Part shown: positions 22,511-36,489 of the stretch, in pieces
Position numbering within the stretch: position 1 is the stretch's first letter
Layout of the letters: the number at the start of each line of letters is the position of its first letter
NCBI RefSeq assembly: GCF_910592395.1
Contig: NC_088316.1
Coordinates: 14,694,001 to 14,758,000 of the forward strand
Length of the DNA stretch: 64,000 bases
Origin: Lineus longissimus
Taxonomy: Eukaryota > Nemertea > Pilidiophora > Heteronemertea > Lineidae
Direction: 5' to 3'
Program-made: the position numbers and the translations under genes
The notes under the pieces: model-generated
Database searches by the model: none
Seen by the model: the letters and a program-made list of their open reading frames with translations, nothing else
What the model was told of the DNA's origin: nothing

Positions 22511-25500
22511 CTAAAGCCAAAGAGGGTATTTGATCCAATAAAACAGATTGAAGATGAAAAAGGCCACTGGGAAGGCCAGTCTTGACCAATAGTCTATTGC
22601 TACAGACACCGGTCTTTTCTTTTTGAGGGCGAGGCAGCTACATCGCTCTGTTGCGTCTGGTTCCACCACTGTGACTTTATGATTAGAACGGGACTCGGCA
22701 CCCCCTGAGGCTTTGCCATCAGTTGGCGTGAGTGTGTTACTGCCGGGATGGTTGCTGGTACCTCCAATCCACCCATTGCTGTTCTGTAGAAAAAAACCAA
22801 TGTTCATGTACAGTAGCGTTGTGCAATGTTCATCGCATAAAAACTTTTCAACTGATGTATGGCAATCTTCTTGTTCTGCCTCATTACTTACTGTGGTGAC
22901 GAACAGTTTTTCGCCTTCACATGCTAAGGAATTCCGTCGTCAGACAATTGGTTCAAACACCTATCTTCGACATTACATTTTCATCATTATTCTTATTGCT
23001 TCACGTTTTGTAATGGCGGCGACACCTTAAAATACATTGGAGTCAATACTGACCTTTCCGTGAAAAGATGCCTCTCCATTCCGAATACTGTTATCGCCAC
23101 CGCTGCGGTCTACGTCCTCCGGAGTCGGTTGAACTTTAGGTCCACTCGGAGGCAGATTCGGTTTAGGCGAGTCCTCCTTCTTCTCACAATAGTTCAGAAC
23201 ATAATGTACCAAACAGTATTCCGCAAATGCTATGAGGACGAAACTAAGGCACGTGGACATCCAAACGTCTATCGCCTTGACGTAGGAGACCTTTGGAAGT
23301 TGACCAAGCGAACCGGAGCTCTTCGTCGTAATTGCCAAGACCGTCAAAAGGCCGAGGGCGACCCGTGCGGGAACTGCCTTCGGATCCATGTAGAAGTTCA
23401 ACCATGACAACATGACGAATATGATGGTCGGAATGTATGTCTGGATGATGTAGAACCCAGTGTCGCGGTCGAGTTGTATCTCAGCTTCGATGCAAGAAAA
23501 GCTACCTGGAAGTGGAGAAATTTTCAACACGTTTCAATGAGATGATCATGAATTGTTGGGTTGGTATAAAATGCGTCAAAGCAGATTCTTGGTAAGTGGA
23601 TTATGCCCACGTTTGAGTTGTTCCAGAATAGAAGTAACCTTGCTGTTTGTATTGGTTGTCTCACTATTAAACATCGCTCGGATGGAACTGTAATTTCGCC
23701 CAATATCTCGGCTGCCGCGGCGGTTTTAACCAAAATGTTATCTCTAGTCCACCCTCGTGGTGCTAATTGGTGTGACAACCAGTTCGGTATCGATTCCTTA
23801 AATAACTGGTAGAAGTTTTGGTAACATCGTGAAACCCTTAACCGGCTGGTAGCTTTATAGGACCCACTACCTTGCGGTTTCGCCCTACGAATAATGACGG
23901 GAACAAAAATAGATCTCTACAAGATTCCGGCATGATTCGTACCTGTAACCGTTTCATGTACGCATCTGGACGTATCCACCTTTGCTACGGTGAACTCGGG
24001 GAGATGCATAGCTGGATCGTACTTGACACCGTAACTGTTCCAGGACAGCCTCAGCTCATCCGTTGGGAAGCCGACTTCAAAATAAAAAGGCGCAATGCAT
24101 GTCATTTTATCAAACTCAGACCCGGAAAGGAACAAATATATTTAGTCTGTTGTAGAAACTGGTGTGTAGAGTGATCACAATCTTTGAATCGGTGATCTAT
24201 TTTTGAACAGAAATTGTTCTACATATATGTAGCAGTCCGAAGCGCGGTGGCTATTTGACATCTTATCGAATCTTACCAAACTTCTTATATAACCGAGCAA
24301 AAAAATAATCTGAGATCGTTGTATTCACAGAAAACATAGAGGCGTAATTAGTCACCGGCCCCCGAAACCATTAACCTGCTACTTCCTTGCAAAATGTCAA
24401 CGAAGCATGATTGTGTTCGGCTGACTCGGAAATCGGGTGGTCGGCATGCAGATGGCAACACTTAGAAACTGTTGACAGATGATTACTCTCGGAAACGATT
24501 TCCCCAACTTCTGATTGATATTATACTTACAGCTAGACAGGATGATGTGGCAGTACTGTGTATCATGTGGGAAGTAGTAAAGATTCATCTGACAGTTCAG
24601 AGTCGCAGTTATTCTGAAAGAATGCACGACAATCAAAGACAATGGCCAAGACACGAACCTGGTCATATGTTATCATACGTGAGAGAGGAGAAAAAGAATG
24701 ACAATCGTTGAAAAAGTATAGGAAACTTGCCAAACGTTGCCATTATAAATAAGAGACGAGATCAGATCAGACAGTGCTGGAAATCATGGTTCGGTAGGTT
24801 TAGAACATGGACAAGGACCCAAATGTTGTTGTCTCAATCATACGTATCTTCCTTTGCAGTTATTGGGGAAAATCGTCTTACTGAGCGTGACGCCTCCAGA
24901 AGGTGCTCTAATTGCGCAAACATTTGTATCACATGTGTCTTTTTATCGCCAAATAACTTACTTTTGCGCAAGGGTGACAACTCCTTGCGGTGTCACATGG
25001 ATATATCTGTTGTCGTGCGTCACCGTATGCACGGAGGCGCTCCTGGCATTCTTGAAGAACGTGTCCGGTGTCCATATATCGTCGTAGTAATAGCTGAGGA
25101 CCAAGCTGTGGTTGTAGGCGGGGTAGTAGTTGAACCTTTCGTCCGTCCACCATTGGTATAGGACCAATTCTAGGGTGTATTGCTGCACAATCAATGGAAG
25201 CACACGCGATATTATCATGATTAAAACTTGATTATGCGTGAGATAATTTCCTCTTAACGGTATAACGAGAACATGAAGAAATTTTTTACTACCGTACCAC
25301 AAAATCAATATATGCATATTACTCTTCAAAGTCGCAAATGCATTTAGCTTGTCGAGGTGCTGGATTAAAAAGTCGATTTCTATACCGGCCAATTATAAAT
25401 CATACTGCTACATGTAATACAACTTATACTGAGCAGAAGTTGGTAACCGTGGTATACAGAGATGGCACATTCTTCCGTAATTTCTCAAATTCGTCTGAGA

Positions 25501-26998
25501 AATGATTGTCTTAAAAAGAAAACGAGAAATAAAGTTCGGACAAACCGGAAAAATAACAGAAGAAATTGCCCTTTGCCACTGTGTGACGAACGCCCACTGC
25601 ATGTACTATGGAAAATAAGCCTTCAGAGACGCCGTCACCGAATATATGATGTGCATGCAAGAAAGAACATCAACGATATGATAGATAAAAAAAGTATTTT
25701 GTTAACATCAGCCAAGCATAAGCAAGAGAAGAGACGATTTAATCCACTGAAATACTTCAAACATCTTATGCTTTTGCTGTCTCATCGTAGGACGGGCTGG
25801 ATTACGTAATCTCGCGTGAATGGTCACCAACCGTCGACAGCAGACAGCAAGGATAGTGATGTCATGATAGCTTTACAACCAACACTGTTACCCGAGTATG
25901 GTTTAGTTGACAATTTCGCATTGGAAATTATCTTTGCGATGGAAAATATCGTCTCTATCCAAAATCTTACCATATGTGCTGTATCTACTGAACTTATACT
26001 TTTGATATACACTCCAATCTGGACATCATCGATAATTTCTGCAAGCAAAAAGCAAAGCGACATGCAGTGGCGACATTGCGACGAGCAGCAGAACCGTCTG
26101 AGAGGTCGCCAAAATCGAGGGGGCCAAGGAACGAGAACAAAAGAAGGCGTAACTCTTTTCGCGGATAGAGATTCGCGAAAATTCATTAGAGAAGCAAAAA
26201 GTGACACAAAGCCTTACCATTTCTTTATCATCAACGCCACCTATCGTATTTAACTGCATGCCAATTGACACAGCCATTTGTTCCTCTATCAAAATAAAAC
26301 AATGGAGAAAATATTCAACTTGACGTTGTTGCCTGCTGAATCTACGTATCTAACGTATTAATCTCTCTTGGCCAAAAATGATGCGGCACAAACGCACGGC
26401 CGGGTTAAATGTGGTCTTGAAGTGGTTTTTATTCGTACTGCCAACAACGGACTTTCATCTGGGCATATGTGAAATTCCGTTAATGCTTACCCGCTTCTAG
26501 GCCAGGTCGTAGATATTTATTGTACCCATTCAGAAGACGGTCAATGAAGTCTTCGTGGGTCTCGTTGTAAACGCTGATCCTATTTTGAATAACAAATAGA
26601 ATCTTTGAAAAGTAAGATAAAATAGGCGGTTCGGGTTGTTTGGGGCTTTAAACAAACAAATTGGCCCATTCATGTATTGGGCATTCCAGGACATGAGAAA
26701 TCATTTTCAAGCAAAATTGTTGCTTCTGAAAACACACGGTTAACCTATTTCCTATATTTGCCAGTCGATTTGGAAAAATTGCGGATACAGTAGAACTTCC
26801 CTATCAAGGACACCCTTGGGACTGACATACTAAGTATGATGTACTTTAAGGGAGGTGTTCTGATTACAGAATGAGAATTTTCGCGAAGACCTCAACCTAC
26901 CTCAGGTTCGCAAATGCTTCCGATCCAGGAAGGTGAACTAGTACTACGGCAGCTGCCGTAATGTAAAGGAGTAACCATCCGGAACTCTTCATCGCCAT
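22511..26998 (-). CDS. Cys-loop ligand-gated anion channel subunit, glycine/GABA/GluCl-like (471 aa)
   Basis: Eight coding exon positions agree in phase: 26901-26998, 26491-26579, exon 3 (26218-26285 or 25971-26038), 24962-25182, 24531-24613, 23943-24074, 23054-23505 and 22511-22783. The 68-, 221- and 83-bp exons are the classic set of this family. Exon 1 is a signal peptide (MAMKSSGWLLLYITAAAVV). The Cys-loop is C166-C180 (NLYYFPHDTQ inside). A second pair, C224-C235, is spaced as in glycine and glutamate-gated chloride channels. M1 is near 247-268. M2 follows the PAR signature of anion pores (VPARVALGLLTVLAITTKS). M3 ends before a proline-rich loop, and M4 (RLAFPVAFFIFNLFYW) is close to the C-terminus. 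Tyr94 replaces the agonist-binding Arg of GlyR loop D, and position 6' of M2 is Leu. The ligand is uncertain. A minus-strand poly(A) signal (TTTATT) lies at 22285-22290. Confidence 0.95.
25971..26038 (-). other. Alternative exon 3B (68 bp) of the anion channel
   Basis: Acceptor GCTTGCAG and donor ATG/GTAAGA bound exactly 68 bp. It encodes the same structural element as 3A with a different sequence (DDVQIGVYIKSISSVDTAHM). It lies 179 bp downstream of 3A in transcript order. Including both exons adds 136 bp and shifts the frame, so only one can be used in a productive mRNA. Confidence 0.88.
26218..26285 (-). other. Alternative exon 3A (68 bp) of the anion channel
   Basis: Acceptor TTTTGATAG and donor ATG/GTAAGG bound exactly 68 bp. 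The encoded segment (EEQMAVSIGMQLNTIGGVD..., ending KEM) is the first beta strand of the extracellular domain, with the family pattern V-I-G-x-x-I-x-x-V-D. It enters at codon phase 1 (exon 2 ends with a single G) and leaves at phase 0. This is identical to exon 3B, and both complete a Glu codon at the junction. Confidence 0.88.
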
Positions 26999-29660
26999 CA
27001 CTGTCGAATGTTCAGGACCTTGAAAAATTGAAGTTGGGGGAAATGTCGTAGTATCTGAAGAACTGATTCTGAAATATCACTCAGTGCCATGACCTGAACA
27101 CTAGTTTCAACTAAACATGTACTCTCCTTTTCAGATGACCATGATTACTGGTCACTAGTCTCGGATACGGGTTATTTAACGGATAGGACCAAAGATCGTG
27201 AACCAAGCGCAACGCGATCCATCTGGTTCTGTTGATTCCTATGCATACATGATACAATCATTCTGTAACAGGCTTCAATGCTCAACAATGATTGTTTGTT
27301 TGACAACATCCCAGCAGCTGTCAATTTTCAACTCTCTTGACCATAATATGGGGTAATACAATCTGTACTCGAAGGCGTCCCGGCTCCAATCCTCCGTCCA
27401 AAGGACCATGCAAGCAAAATGCAGTTAAAGGCACATTGACCGAAATGGTTCTTACCTTAGGCATCTGTTTGAATACGTTTAATCCATTTTAAATTTTGGT
27501 GAAATATGCGAAGGAGTAAATTAAGGTTGTGTGAAAAATGGGGCCGGTCTTTCCTTAAACGCGATCCTTTCTAATTCTGTTATGTCCGAGGTTATTGGTC
27601 AATGCAACTCCCGAAAAATATGCAATATATATCGTTGTATTTTTACTTTATACTAGGTTCGACCACTGATAATCCTTATGAAGTGGTAAGCCATACAATC
27701 ATCCATTAAGACACTGTTCATCCGCCTTGAAATTTAGTTCCTCAAATGTCGAAAATTTGATGAGTTATATCGTTTGTCACAACTCTAAATTACCGAAATG
27801 CTGTAATGTTTTCATTTCGAGTTCGATCCTGCTATCACTCAGGTTCACAGCCAGTAATCGGTCCTGAACAACCTCCGTCGATATCCATGCCGACTTACCG
27901 GTCGGTGAACATAACCCTCAGTCTCCTCAATGCGCCCAACGAGCGGCCGTAGATCGGCATGTCTATATGGCGCTCTTCTCGAGTCTTTCGGTATGTGCTA
28001 CGGTACTGGTCAAAGGAGCAATTTATTATCGATGGAATATCCTGTCTCGAAATTGGGAATACACACACAATATCAAAATATTGAGCTGATTTTTTAAGTT
28101 TTTATAAGGTAGACCGATGTGATGTTATTAGCGTGTGTATTCTTCATCGAAAGCTTTGATAAACAGCAACCGCTATGGGCTGTAACCCTAAAGCCCATTA
28201 AGAATATTTTATGGGCATATATCGCGCTAATTAGTTGATCCACATTATAAAGTTATTGTGGAATGCTTATAACACTTACAGCATGAACACATCAATAGAA
28301 AGTTGTGAATATGTCAATCGGAGTGGGCCATATCGTGATGGGAGACATCGAGAATCAATCGGATATATTTCCAATATAGCGTGGTCAGTGTTATCATACT
28401 GGAGTGTTAACTGTCAGAAATCGATCCCCGTTTTTTTTAGTTGTCACCAATTCGCCCTCATATCCGTAGAATCGACTGCCGTGAGCGCCTCATGTCAGAT
28501 GTTGTTTGGCATGGCTTTGGCATCATCACAATACACCACCATTACAGTCCGTGGCAACTTCTCTCACGAGAATATCCTATGTGCAGTGGCCAAGTCATAA
28601 AGAGTAAACCACCTTTCCGTATGCATTAATTATATCAAAACATCGTAGGTCAAGATGCCAGGCGAGAAGCTGCTCTAACTCTATATATGGAGTCTCTAGA
28701 TAGCTGTAATCCCACCCGTCTAGACTATATCTCAATACTTACATCATTGTCAATATGGTTCAAAGGTTTACACTCTTTGTGTTCTTTGAGCCCAGCTACA
28801 TGTGGTTTGAAATATACTCCGCCTCTCGATTTTGTATACGATGTAGGAGTGAGCATCAAAAACCTGTATCTCCGGATGCTTATCCAAGGGATAGATCAGA
28901 ACGGACGCGAAGGAGGTTAATAAAAGTGGCCTAACTAACCCATTCAGACTCCTGAGTTCTTTACATGTGAAAGAAATGTATTGGTCGTTTCAAGGAAGAA
29001 CACTTACTACGAAATATCAGCATTTAATGACCTTACCATCACTTTTTCATCACTGACTGTTTTCTTCGGCTGAGCTCTCTCGCCACAGCTAACACGTTAG
29101 AGAGTCGTAACTGACAATAAGGCCAGACCTCAACTTAAAATTTTTAACACCGGATAAAAACATGATCAATTGGCCTTCAGCGTTAACTTTCACTAGCCAA
29201 TTAAACTGGAAAAGCGTGTAATATTGCAAAACCACCTTGCCAAGATATCAAAATAATTTAAATACCCCATGTACACATGCTCATGCACATGCATATATCG
29301 GCACACGATTACTACACTGTCTGCAACTACTTGTTACGAATAAAATCTATATATAAAAGTTCCTTTGAACTGTTAAAAGGTTTTTGCAAAATCTTGTTTT
29401 TGTTTTGGAATTTTGCTTTATTCCGTTACGTGGTTTAAAGTTTTGGTTATTAATATTAAGGGCAAGTGCAAATTAAAAGGTTTTAACGATTATCCGATCA
29501 ATTACCTTCCCTGTTTGAAAACATGCAAGTTACTCTCGACGCTTTTCCTATTCCGTGATTCCGGGCCTGCCTGGGATGGAGATGGGTGCCTACGGTAACA
29601 TGGGACTTTCTCCTTACGTTTCTTCAGCATTGACGTATTCTTTAGATTCGTTATATCAAG

Positions 29661-29885
29661 CGGAGAAAGCACGTCCATTGCTGTCGATGCCAAGAACCCA
29701 TAGACAGATCAAGGTGCATTTTTACAGAAGCCAAGATTATATTGACAGATCAAAGTGCATGGGTAAAGATACCAACAACCCATCGACAGATCAAGGAGCA
29801 TGGTTATCGAGGTTAAGAACCCATTAACAGATCAAGGTGCATGACTATAGGAACCAACAAGCCCTTGACTGATTGAGGTGCCTTG
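29661..29885 (+). repeat. 41-bp minisatellite, five clear units
   Basis: The motif GACAGATCAAGGTGCATG recurs with starts at 29702, 29743, 29784, 29825 and 29866, a constant spacing of 41 bp. A more degenerate unit may precede it from about 29661. The units diverge by several substitutions but not by length, so the array is old and not actively slipping. Confidence 0.9.
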
Positions 29886-32800
29886 CATCGCAGATCGACT
29901 CCCCGCTTTCCCCAAGAACAACAATGAAAGCAACTACGATATTCAACAAAGTTTCTTTTATTTCGTTCTTTTATAAAATATGCGACATATCATACATCCT
30001 ATGATTGTATGCGTTTTGAATGAGTATATCGACAGCCCCCATAGTACATTTTAAGTAAACCTATCAATATTTCGCTATTATTTTCAGAAGTTTATCCATT
30101 CTCACACAATCAATTTTTCTTGTTTGCCTTCATCGGATGGACGATCACTTTACCCAGGTTTTTCTACCAGAAATATATGTTTCTCAGGGAAATCAAAAGC
30201 CCTTCGAGGGTTTTCACTAGGTCAGAAACTTTTAATGGTTTTCCATTTTCCTGAAAGATACTTTGGGATGCATACATATGTCTGCGTTGGCTGAAAAACC
30301 CTAACAGGCTTTTAAACGCTCCGAACCCCTTACTCTTCAGAGTGTAATGTTTTCTGCTACTTGAAACGTCCCACCCAATATCAAATGCGAATCTTTTTTT
30401 TTTCACCAAATAATACATTATATAGACCTCGGAGGGATCTAACATTACTGAACAATTACATAACTGCATGCGCACATTTGATTTGCAGTCTTTAGTTTAC
30501 ATTGTGTGACGTTATAATATGTGCAGGAATATATAATGAATCTTTCACATTTCATGCTGGGACATACCGAGCCTTTCCCCCGAAGCATTTCCCATCCAAC
30601 CTCGTTCAACTGGAGCACGGCATTATTCCAACACAAATTGTTACATCCCAGGAGAGTGGACCGTGACGACATCAGAGCCGAGGAACTACGATGCATGTAA
30701 ATACTATTGGCATTATTATATGGTATGAACTCAAAAAGAATGATGATATCATCACGTTACCTCCTCTCTGAATGTACACCCCAAGCAAACGAAGTATTAA
30801 GCTAGATGTACATGTACATGTAAGTGTATGTCATATTCAATACATAAGAACAGAAGACATTTTAGTTATTTACAGTTGACCAAAATGGCCAAAGTTATCT
30901 CTGTACAAAACCGTAGATTATTTGATGCTGTTATGGACTTCAACTTCCATATAAAATCATGGGCTATTGTACAAATTTCGCCTGCAAATTCATCGGACAA
31001 AATCTCGAACTAAGTGGTTGAATGTTATCAACAAAGAGGCTGTGGTGCTGTCTATCAGTTGTTCGAAATGACTTCTAAAGAATATAATATTTCGAATTGG
31101 TGACAATGAACATGAAATATCACACATATATAACTTGTATGCGGCTGATTACCCTGCAAAGGAATCGATTTATACAGTTTTACAGACGGATACAATATAT
31201 AATGATAAGATTGGGAAGCAAATTCTGTATAGGTATCTAGTCTTTATCCATGTTATTGAAACTGGCATTGCTATAGATCTGTCCTCAAGTCATCCATTCA
31301 TGGATTTCAAAGAGCAGAATTTTGAGGCTACTTCCGGTGAATTTGCTAACCAAATTGCCGAAATTTGCATCTCCGGTGATATTGTCCGATCAAATTGCCT
31401 AATTTTAGAGCTATCGGAAATCGGTGGATATCATATAAAAAGTTGATCTTTCTCCGACAATACAGAGGTTTAGTAACGTATTACGTTACGAACCATAGGG
31501 CGGTTCTTTCGATCTTTTGTATACAAAATGACAATAAAATCATAGTCAGTGAAGAAGAATACCGGTTCTCAGCGCAAACGAACGTCAACATAGTTTGGAG
31601 TAGATATTAGGAAGGTAAACCTCTCCATTCCTAATGACGAAAAATGGATATCATAAGAGCTATGATTTGGCGGCGTAGTACTTAGTTTGAAACCTACTTT
31701 ATCAACCTCCAACAGCAGGCATTTGTATCGTTCTTAGAATCCAAAGGCTTACTATGAGAGGATGTATCCACATATATAAAACTTATTTACGAACTACATG
31801 TGAGCATGTACAAAGGTAAGTTACACTACAATGTACACAAAATTGATAGGTAGAAGAAATGTATGTTCATTTTCCAAACGTTGAGAAGGTGTCGATGTCT
31901 TCTTCGGGACTACTCAAATGAACTCATCAGTGTAACATCTTTAGTTGTCCCTATATTTCAGTGTTTCAGTACAATAGAAAACTAGAGAGACCGTGACTTT
32001 CCAAAGGAGGAAATGGCAGAAAAACGTGCCAATCTACGTTTCGGTGTTTCCAAACAATAAGGAGAGACACTGAGAAACGGAATCACTTAAAAAAGTTGCA
32101 ACTGTCTGATTTAACATTTGAGTAGGAGAAATATATAACATTCATGTACGAGTCCGACTAAGATGAATATTTACATAATTTTGGCCATAATTATTGTAAC
32201 ACTCAACACAATTCCAAACCGTGTCCCCAAAGTTCTATAAAAGACTGAATAGATTTTTTGAGTAAAGTATTGGGGGAAGAAGACGCTATTGAGCCTTGGG
32301 GACCAGGTTACCGTGCTTATTTAGCGCCTATAAATTCAAGAACCAATCAGCAGGCAGCCAGCCGGGTAACTGGTGTCCAATAATCGGCAAATGTAACCGT
32401 GTGGCAATAGAATGTGACCGTCCAAAACTCCCCCTAGTACTAGAGTTTTGAACTGACACGTAAAGACGATTCATTGTAAATCGGCATGGAAAACAGACGT
32501 TACATGTAATTGCTGCGGAACAGTGTCGAAACAATACCAATATGTTCGAAGTTCGAAGTCAGATGGACTAAAAAGACAATTTTCATATTTGGAGTATCTT
32601 CAATTGGTAATATCGTCATACCTCTTACTGTGTATCATTTAGTGGCAGAAAAGTGACTTAGGGTAAATTGTGGCAAGTCTGATTCAATTGCGGCAAAAGC
32701 AGCATTTCAAACGGTTACGATAAAAGAAAATTCATATACTCATTATACACAGTAAATACCATATAATGTAATTATGACATACAGGATGCATCAGAAAATG

Positions 32801-35144
32801 CTAACTACTTCAACCTTGGAATAGATCAAAGTGAAGAACATTTTGAGGAACATTTACGCGAAGGTGTGGTGATTGATATATGAGTGTACAAAGACACCTA
32901 TGTTGCAGCATTGTTCTTGATGCCTCCTGTATATCAATAGAAAATCACGGCTTCATCAACGCAAAAAAACGTACGATTGAACTAATGATACTGTATATCC
33001 CAGGCGCCCAGGAAGGATATCTCAATGTAAAATCACTAAAAAAAGCCACGAAAATAAACCCACACATACCATTCAATAAGACCGCCACGTTTTAATTTGT
33101 ATCAGCTGGAAGTATAAAATTTATGCACAACTTTAGGCGCTTTTGGTTGTTTTGAATGTAAATGCATAAGCCTCGTTCTGGTTGCATGATTGTATATGTG
33201 TAACGGCTTGAGTTGAAATAAAATGCTAATCTTCATTAGCAATATCTGTTAAACACTAATTTTATCACGCGATATATTCGGAGTAGAAATCGATATTTCG
33301 ATATTCGTTTTCTACAAAACACCGTTAGGAGGAGCTGTTACTTCACTGAAAACTTCAGCAAAGCGCTTTTGATTTGGTTTCATTTTAGTGCCACTCTTGT
33401 GACCAACCAAAACCGCCAATTTTGAATTTCAATTTTTGATAAAAAACGAACTGATAACGATGGTTTTGCTGAGAAAACGTAAGACGACGAAATGCTATTC
33501 GTACTTTTCCTGATAACTTAGTATCATCAAGACTTATCTCAGATAATTCATAAAATTGGCTGAACTATGCTTGTCCCTTTTACAATGTAGCAAGTCCTGA
33601 GTTAAAAGTGACACAAATTCGAACAGAAACAACGAGCAAGTGGATGATGAAATGACAGTTTAGCCGGTCAGAGATGTCAGTTTTAAAAATCAAAACCCAA
33701 AGTAAACAATTTATTTACGGATTTAAAGTAAAAGATTAAGCAACTCCATTCTCATTGAAAGTGACAAAATTTTATCGCCTTTCGACCCAATATATTGTTA
33801 TCTAATAAATGTTATGTCATTTAAGACAGAAGTATCACGTATCCGGAAGAAGAGACACCCAGATGGGGTGTTGCAGTTTAAATAAAGAATGCTGTAAATA
33901 TGGTCAGGGGCCGTTGTGGTGTTGTCGCCTTAAAAGTTTCGACAGGTCCTGGCCAATTCCACAGCCGTAGTAGCATCGATTGGTCTCCACACAAATTACA
34001 GTAATATACAGATTATATAACATAAATATAAAAAACGGAATAAATACAATCTACGAACACGTGCTGTACTCTTTGCTCCACCAGTAAGCAATCCATCCTA
34101 ACTTCATGCCAAGACATGCAAACTTTCTCTACAGTCGAGTGCACATGTCTTGGGTCAAGTAGAATATCACAAAGCCAACATTTCGTTGCCCGATTTTAGC
34201 TAATCGACCAATGGAGCGTAAATAAGGGATACTGTTAGTACAACTATGTTTTCTTGTTTTTACTTATAAATACATTCTTTTAGCTAGTTATGGTATTTCT
34301 AAATTAAGTATGCCTCATAGTCTATTGGCTTTTGAAACTAGTTTTAAATGTGACTAAGTCAGTGTATCTACATTGTGTTTTGTGATGCGGGAAGTAGTGC
34401 CAATAAAATATTTTGTGATTCTAAAGTTCGGAAATAAATGCAGAGATATTTTTTTCGAATAATCACCCGACGATTAAGTGGTTGCTGATAGAAGATTTTG
34501 GAGTGTAAATATTTACTAGGCTCCTTGCGTCGCCTGCATAGAAAATGTCCGTATCATGTTTTAATGCAGCAGTAAATCCATTGCGTATAAACACCAAATA
34601 AACGAATCATGAGCCGATACGAACTATAACTGAATTGGCAATATAGACGTACATTGTACTTGTATTTACGACATCGTATTCCCACAGACTCTTCTTTTAG
34701 CAGTTTCTCTTAGTTCCGTGTTTTCTTGTGATGCGCTACAGACAATGCAAGCAATGCCACAAGTCCACAAGGAATAGCCAATGGACGCGCCGCTTCACAG
34801 AAAGTGCGAAAGTGGATCATGCTCCGGACCGATTCACAGTATCAACACACTTTTGTTTAGAAAAAGAAATAGACAGCGCAATAAAAGATAGCTGAAATAT
34901 TTCAACGAAATGCTCCACCCGTTTTCGGAGTTCCAAATAACAGAAACTGCCAGTGCGATTAGGAATATATCATTTAAAAAACAAATAGTTTTGGTAATGA
35001 TAATGTATATATATATCAATACTTCCCACACTCATTTGAATTCCTTCACTTCTGAGGTAATCAACACAATTCTAGGCTAACTATATAGGGCTATAACGGC
35101 AGCTTAAAGAAAGAAATTATGACAATGGAAAGCCCACGTCGGGG

Positions 35145-35245
35145 TCGACGTTATAAAGATTTGCCCTGAACCCATTGATAAGACAAAAGAACAATGGAAC
35201 TTTAGATCAGGTGTGAGCGGGCTTTGTTTAAAGACAATAAACGGT
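35145..35245 (+). repeat. Dispersed repeat, copy 1
   Basis: The core GGCTTTGTTTAAAGACAATA, preceded by a GCGAGC-like box and an ATGG-rich stretch, is shared with 60575-60657 (same strand) and 50277-50320 (opposite strand). There is no coding capacity. It is probably a short non-autonomous element or the remains of one. Confidence 0.65.
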
Positions 35246-36489
35246 GCATTGAACTCGGCCTGAAGACCATGATGATTTAAGGCATTATCGTGCGTCAGTG
35301 TTTTATATAAGGGAAGGTACCCTATATGTGCATTAATGTATACCTTTAGCTACAGCTGTACTGCGGCTGTACTAGGGCTCTATTAACTGTACTTTACCTT
35401 ATCTAGAGTACACACACAAGATTTTCGGTGGCGGCGAATTTCGATTTGTTGTCATCATGACACAAGAACAAACTCAAAAATAGTCAGTGTTTTGAAAAGT
35501 AAAGGCGTCTTCAAAGTCAAGACTCAAACAGTTTTACATAATATCATTTCGGAACATTACAACCCATAGAAAATATTTACCAAGCAGTATGATCTGTGCA
35601 GAAGCGTAATCTGTGCTCTGAAAATACAGTAAAAGGGCTTTATGGGTTCTGTAATATTCAGCGCCATTCGCACATCATAGTAGCCTTATTGATATAAACT
35701 CAGTACACATAACACACTGGACAATACTGGACTACTAGTTTCAAAAGGTCTCAATAGGCCTACTAAAGTCCAAATGCGTTATCATCCAAACCAAAAGTCC
35801 AAAATATCCGACACTCATTTTCAGAAACTAATAATTTGTTTCCATTGTTTTTATTGATTTACAATCATTGTAAAAACGATCAGTTATTACATAGTTTACA
35901 AAAGATTATGTGGCAAACTGTTAGTCGCCTTTCACAGATTTATAAACAAGAGAGTTAGTTCTATTCTACGTACTTGACACCGACATCAAATCTACATTTC
36001 AAGTTCAGCAGTGAGTGACTAGCAAACCACATTTCGAAATGTCAAGGGACAAGCAGGGCGTGAGAATTCTTCATTTTCCCTACCCGATGGTTTCCAGTAG
36101 ACAGGAACACTGAAAAGATATGAAACTGCGCCAAACAGTAGGCCTGCCGCCAATTTATTTCCAAATCCAACTCACAGACACTTGTTACAGCTTTGCCAAG
36201 GCCTCGCTAGAGTATTTTAAAATTATAATACAAGCAGCACCGCCTAGTGGCCTTTTGGGTTATTACTTATTATCCTCCAACGAAATAAATCCCACGCCCA
36301 AATTGTTCCTTTAAAGTATGTTCACCATATTAATATGATTGGATTTCACGTGCAGTCAGAGTGAACATGTGTGCTTTACTCCGTACACATTATACACTTC
36401 GGAGTTTAAATCAATCTGAAATGGTTCACACATCGGAGTCGAGTTGCCTTGGCAGTTTTCTGGGGTACCATTTCCCGACTTTACGAGCG

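Noticed and set aside
31135-31446. 103-codon plus-strand frame
   Set aside because: It has no domain and no exon signals on either side; it lies in AT-rich sequence with nothing else supporting a gene.
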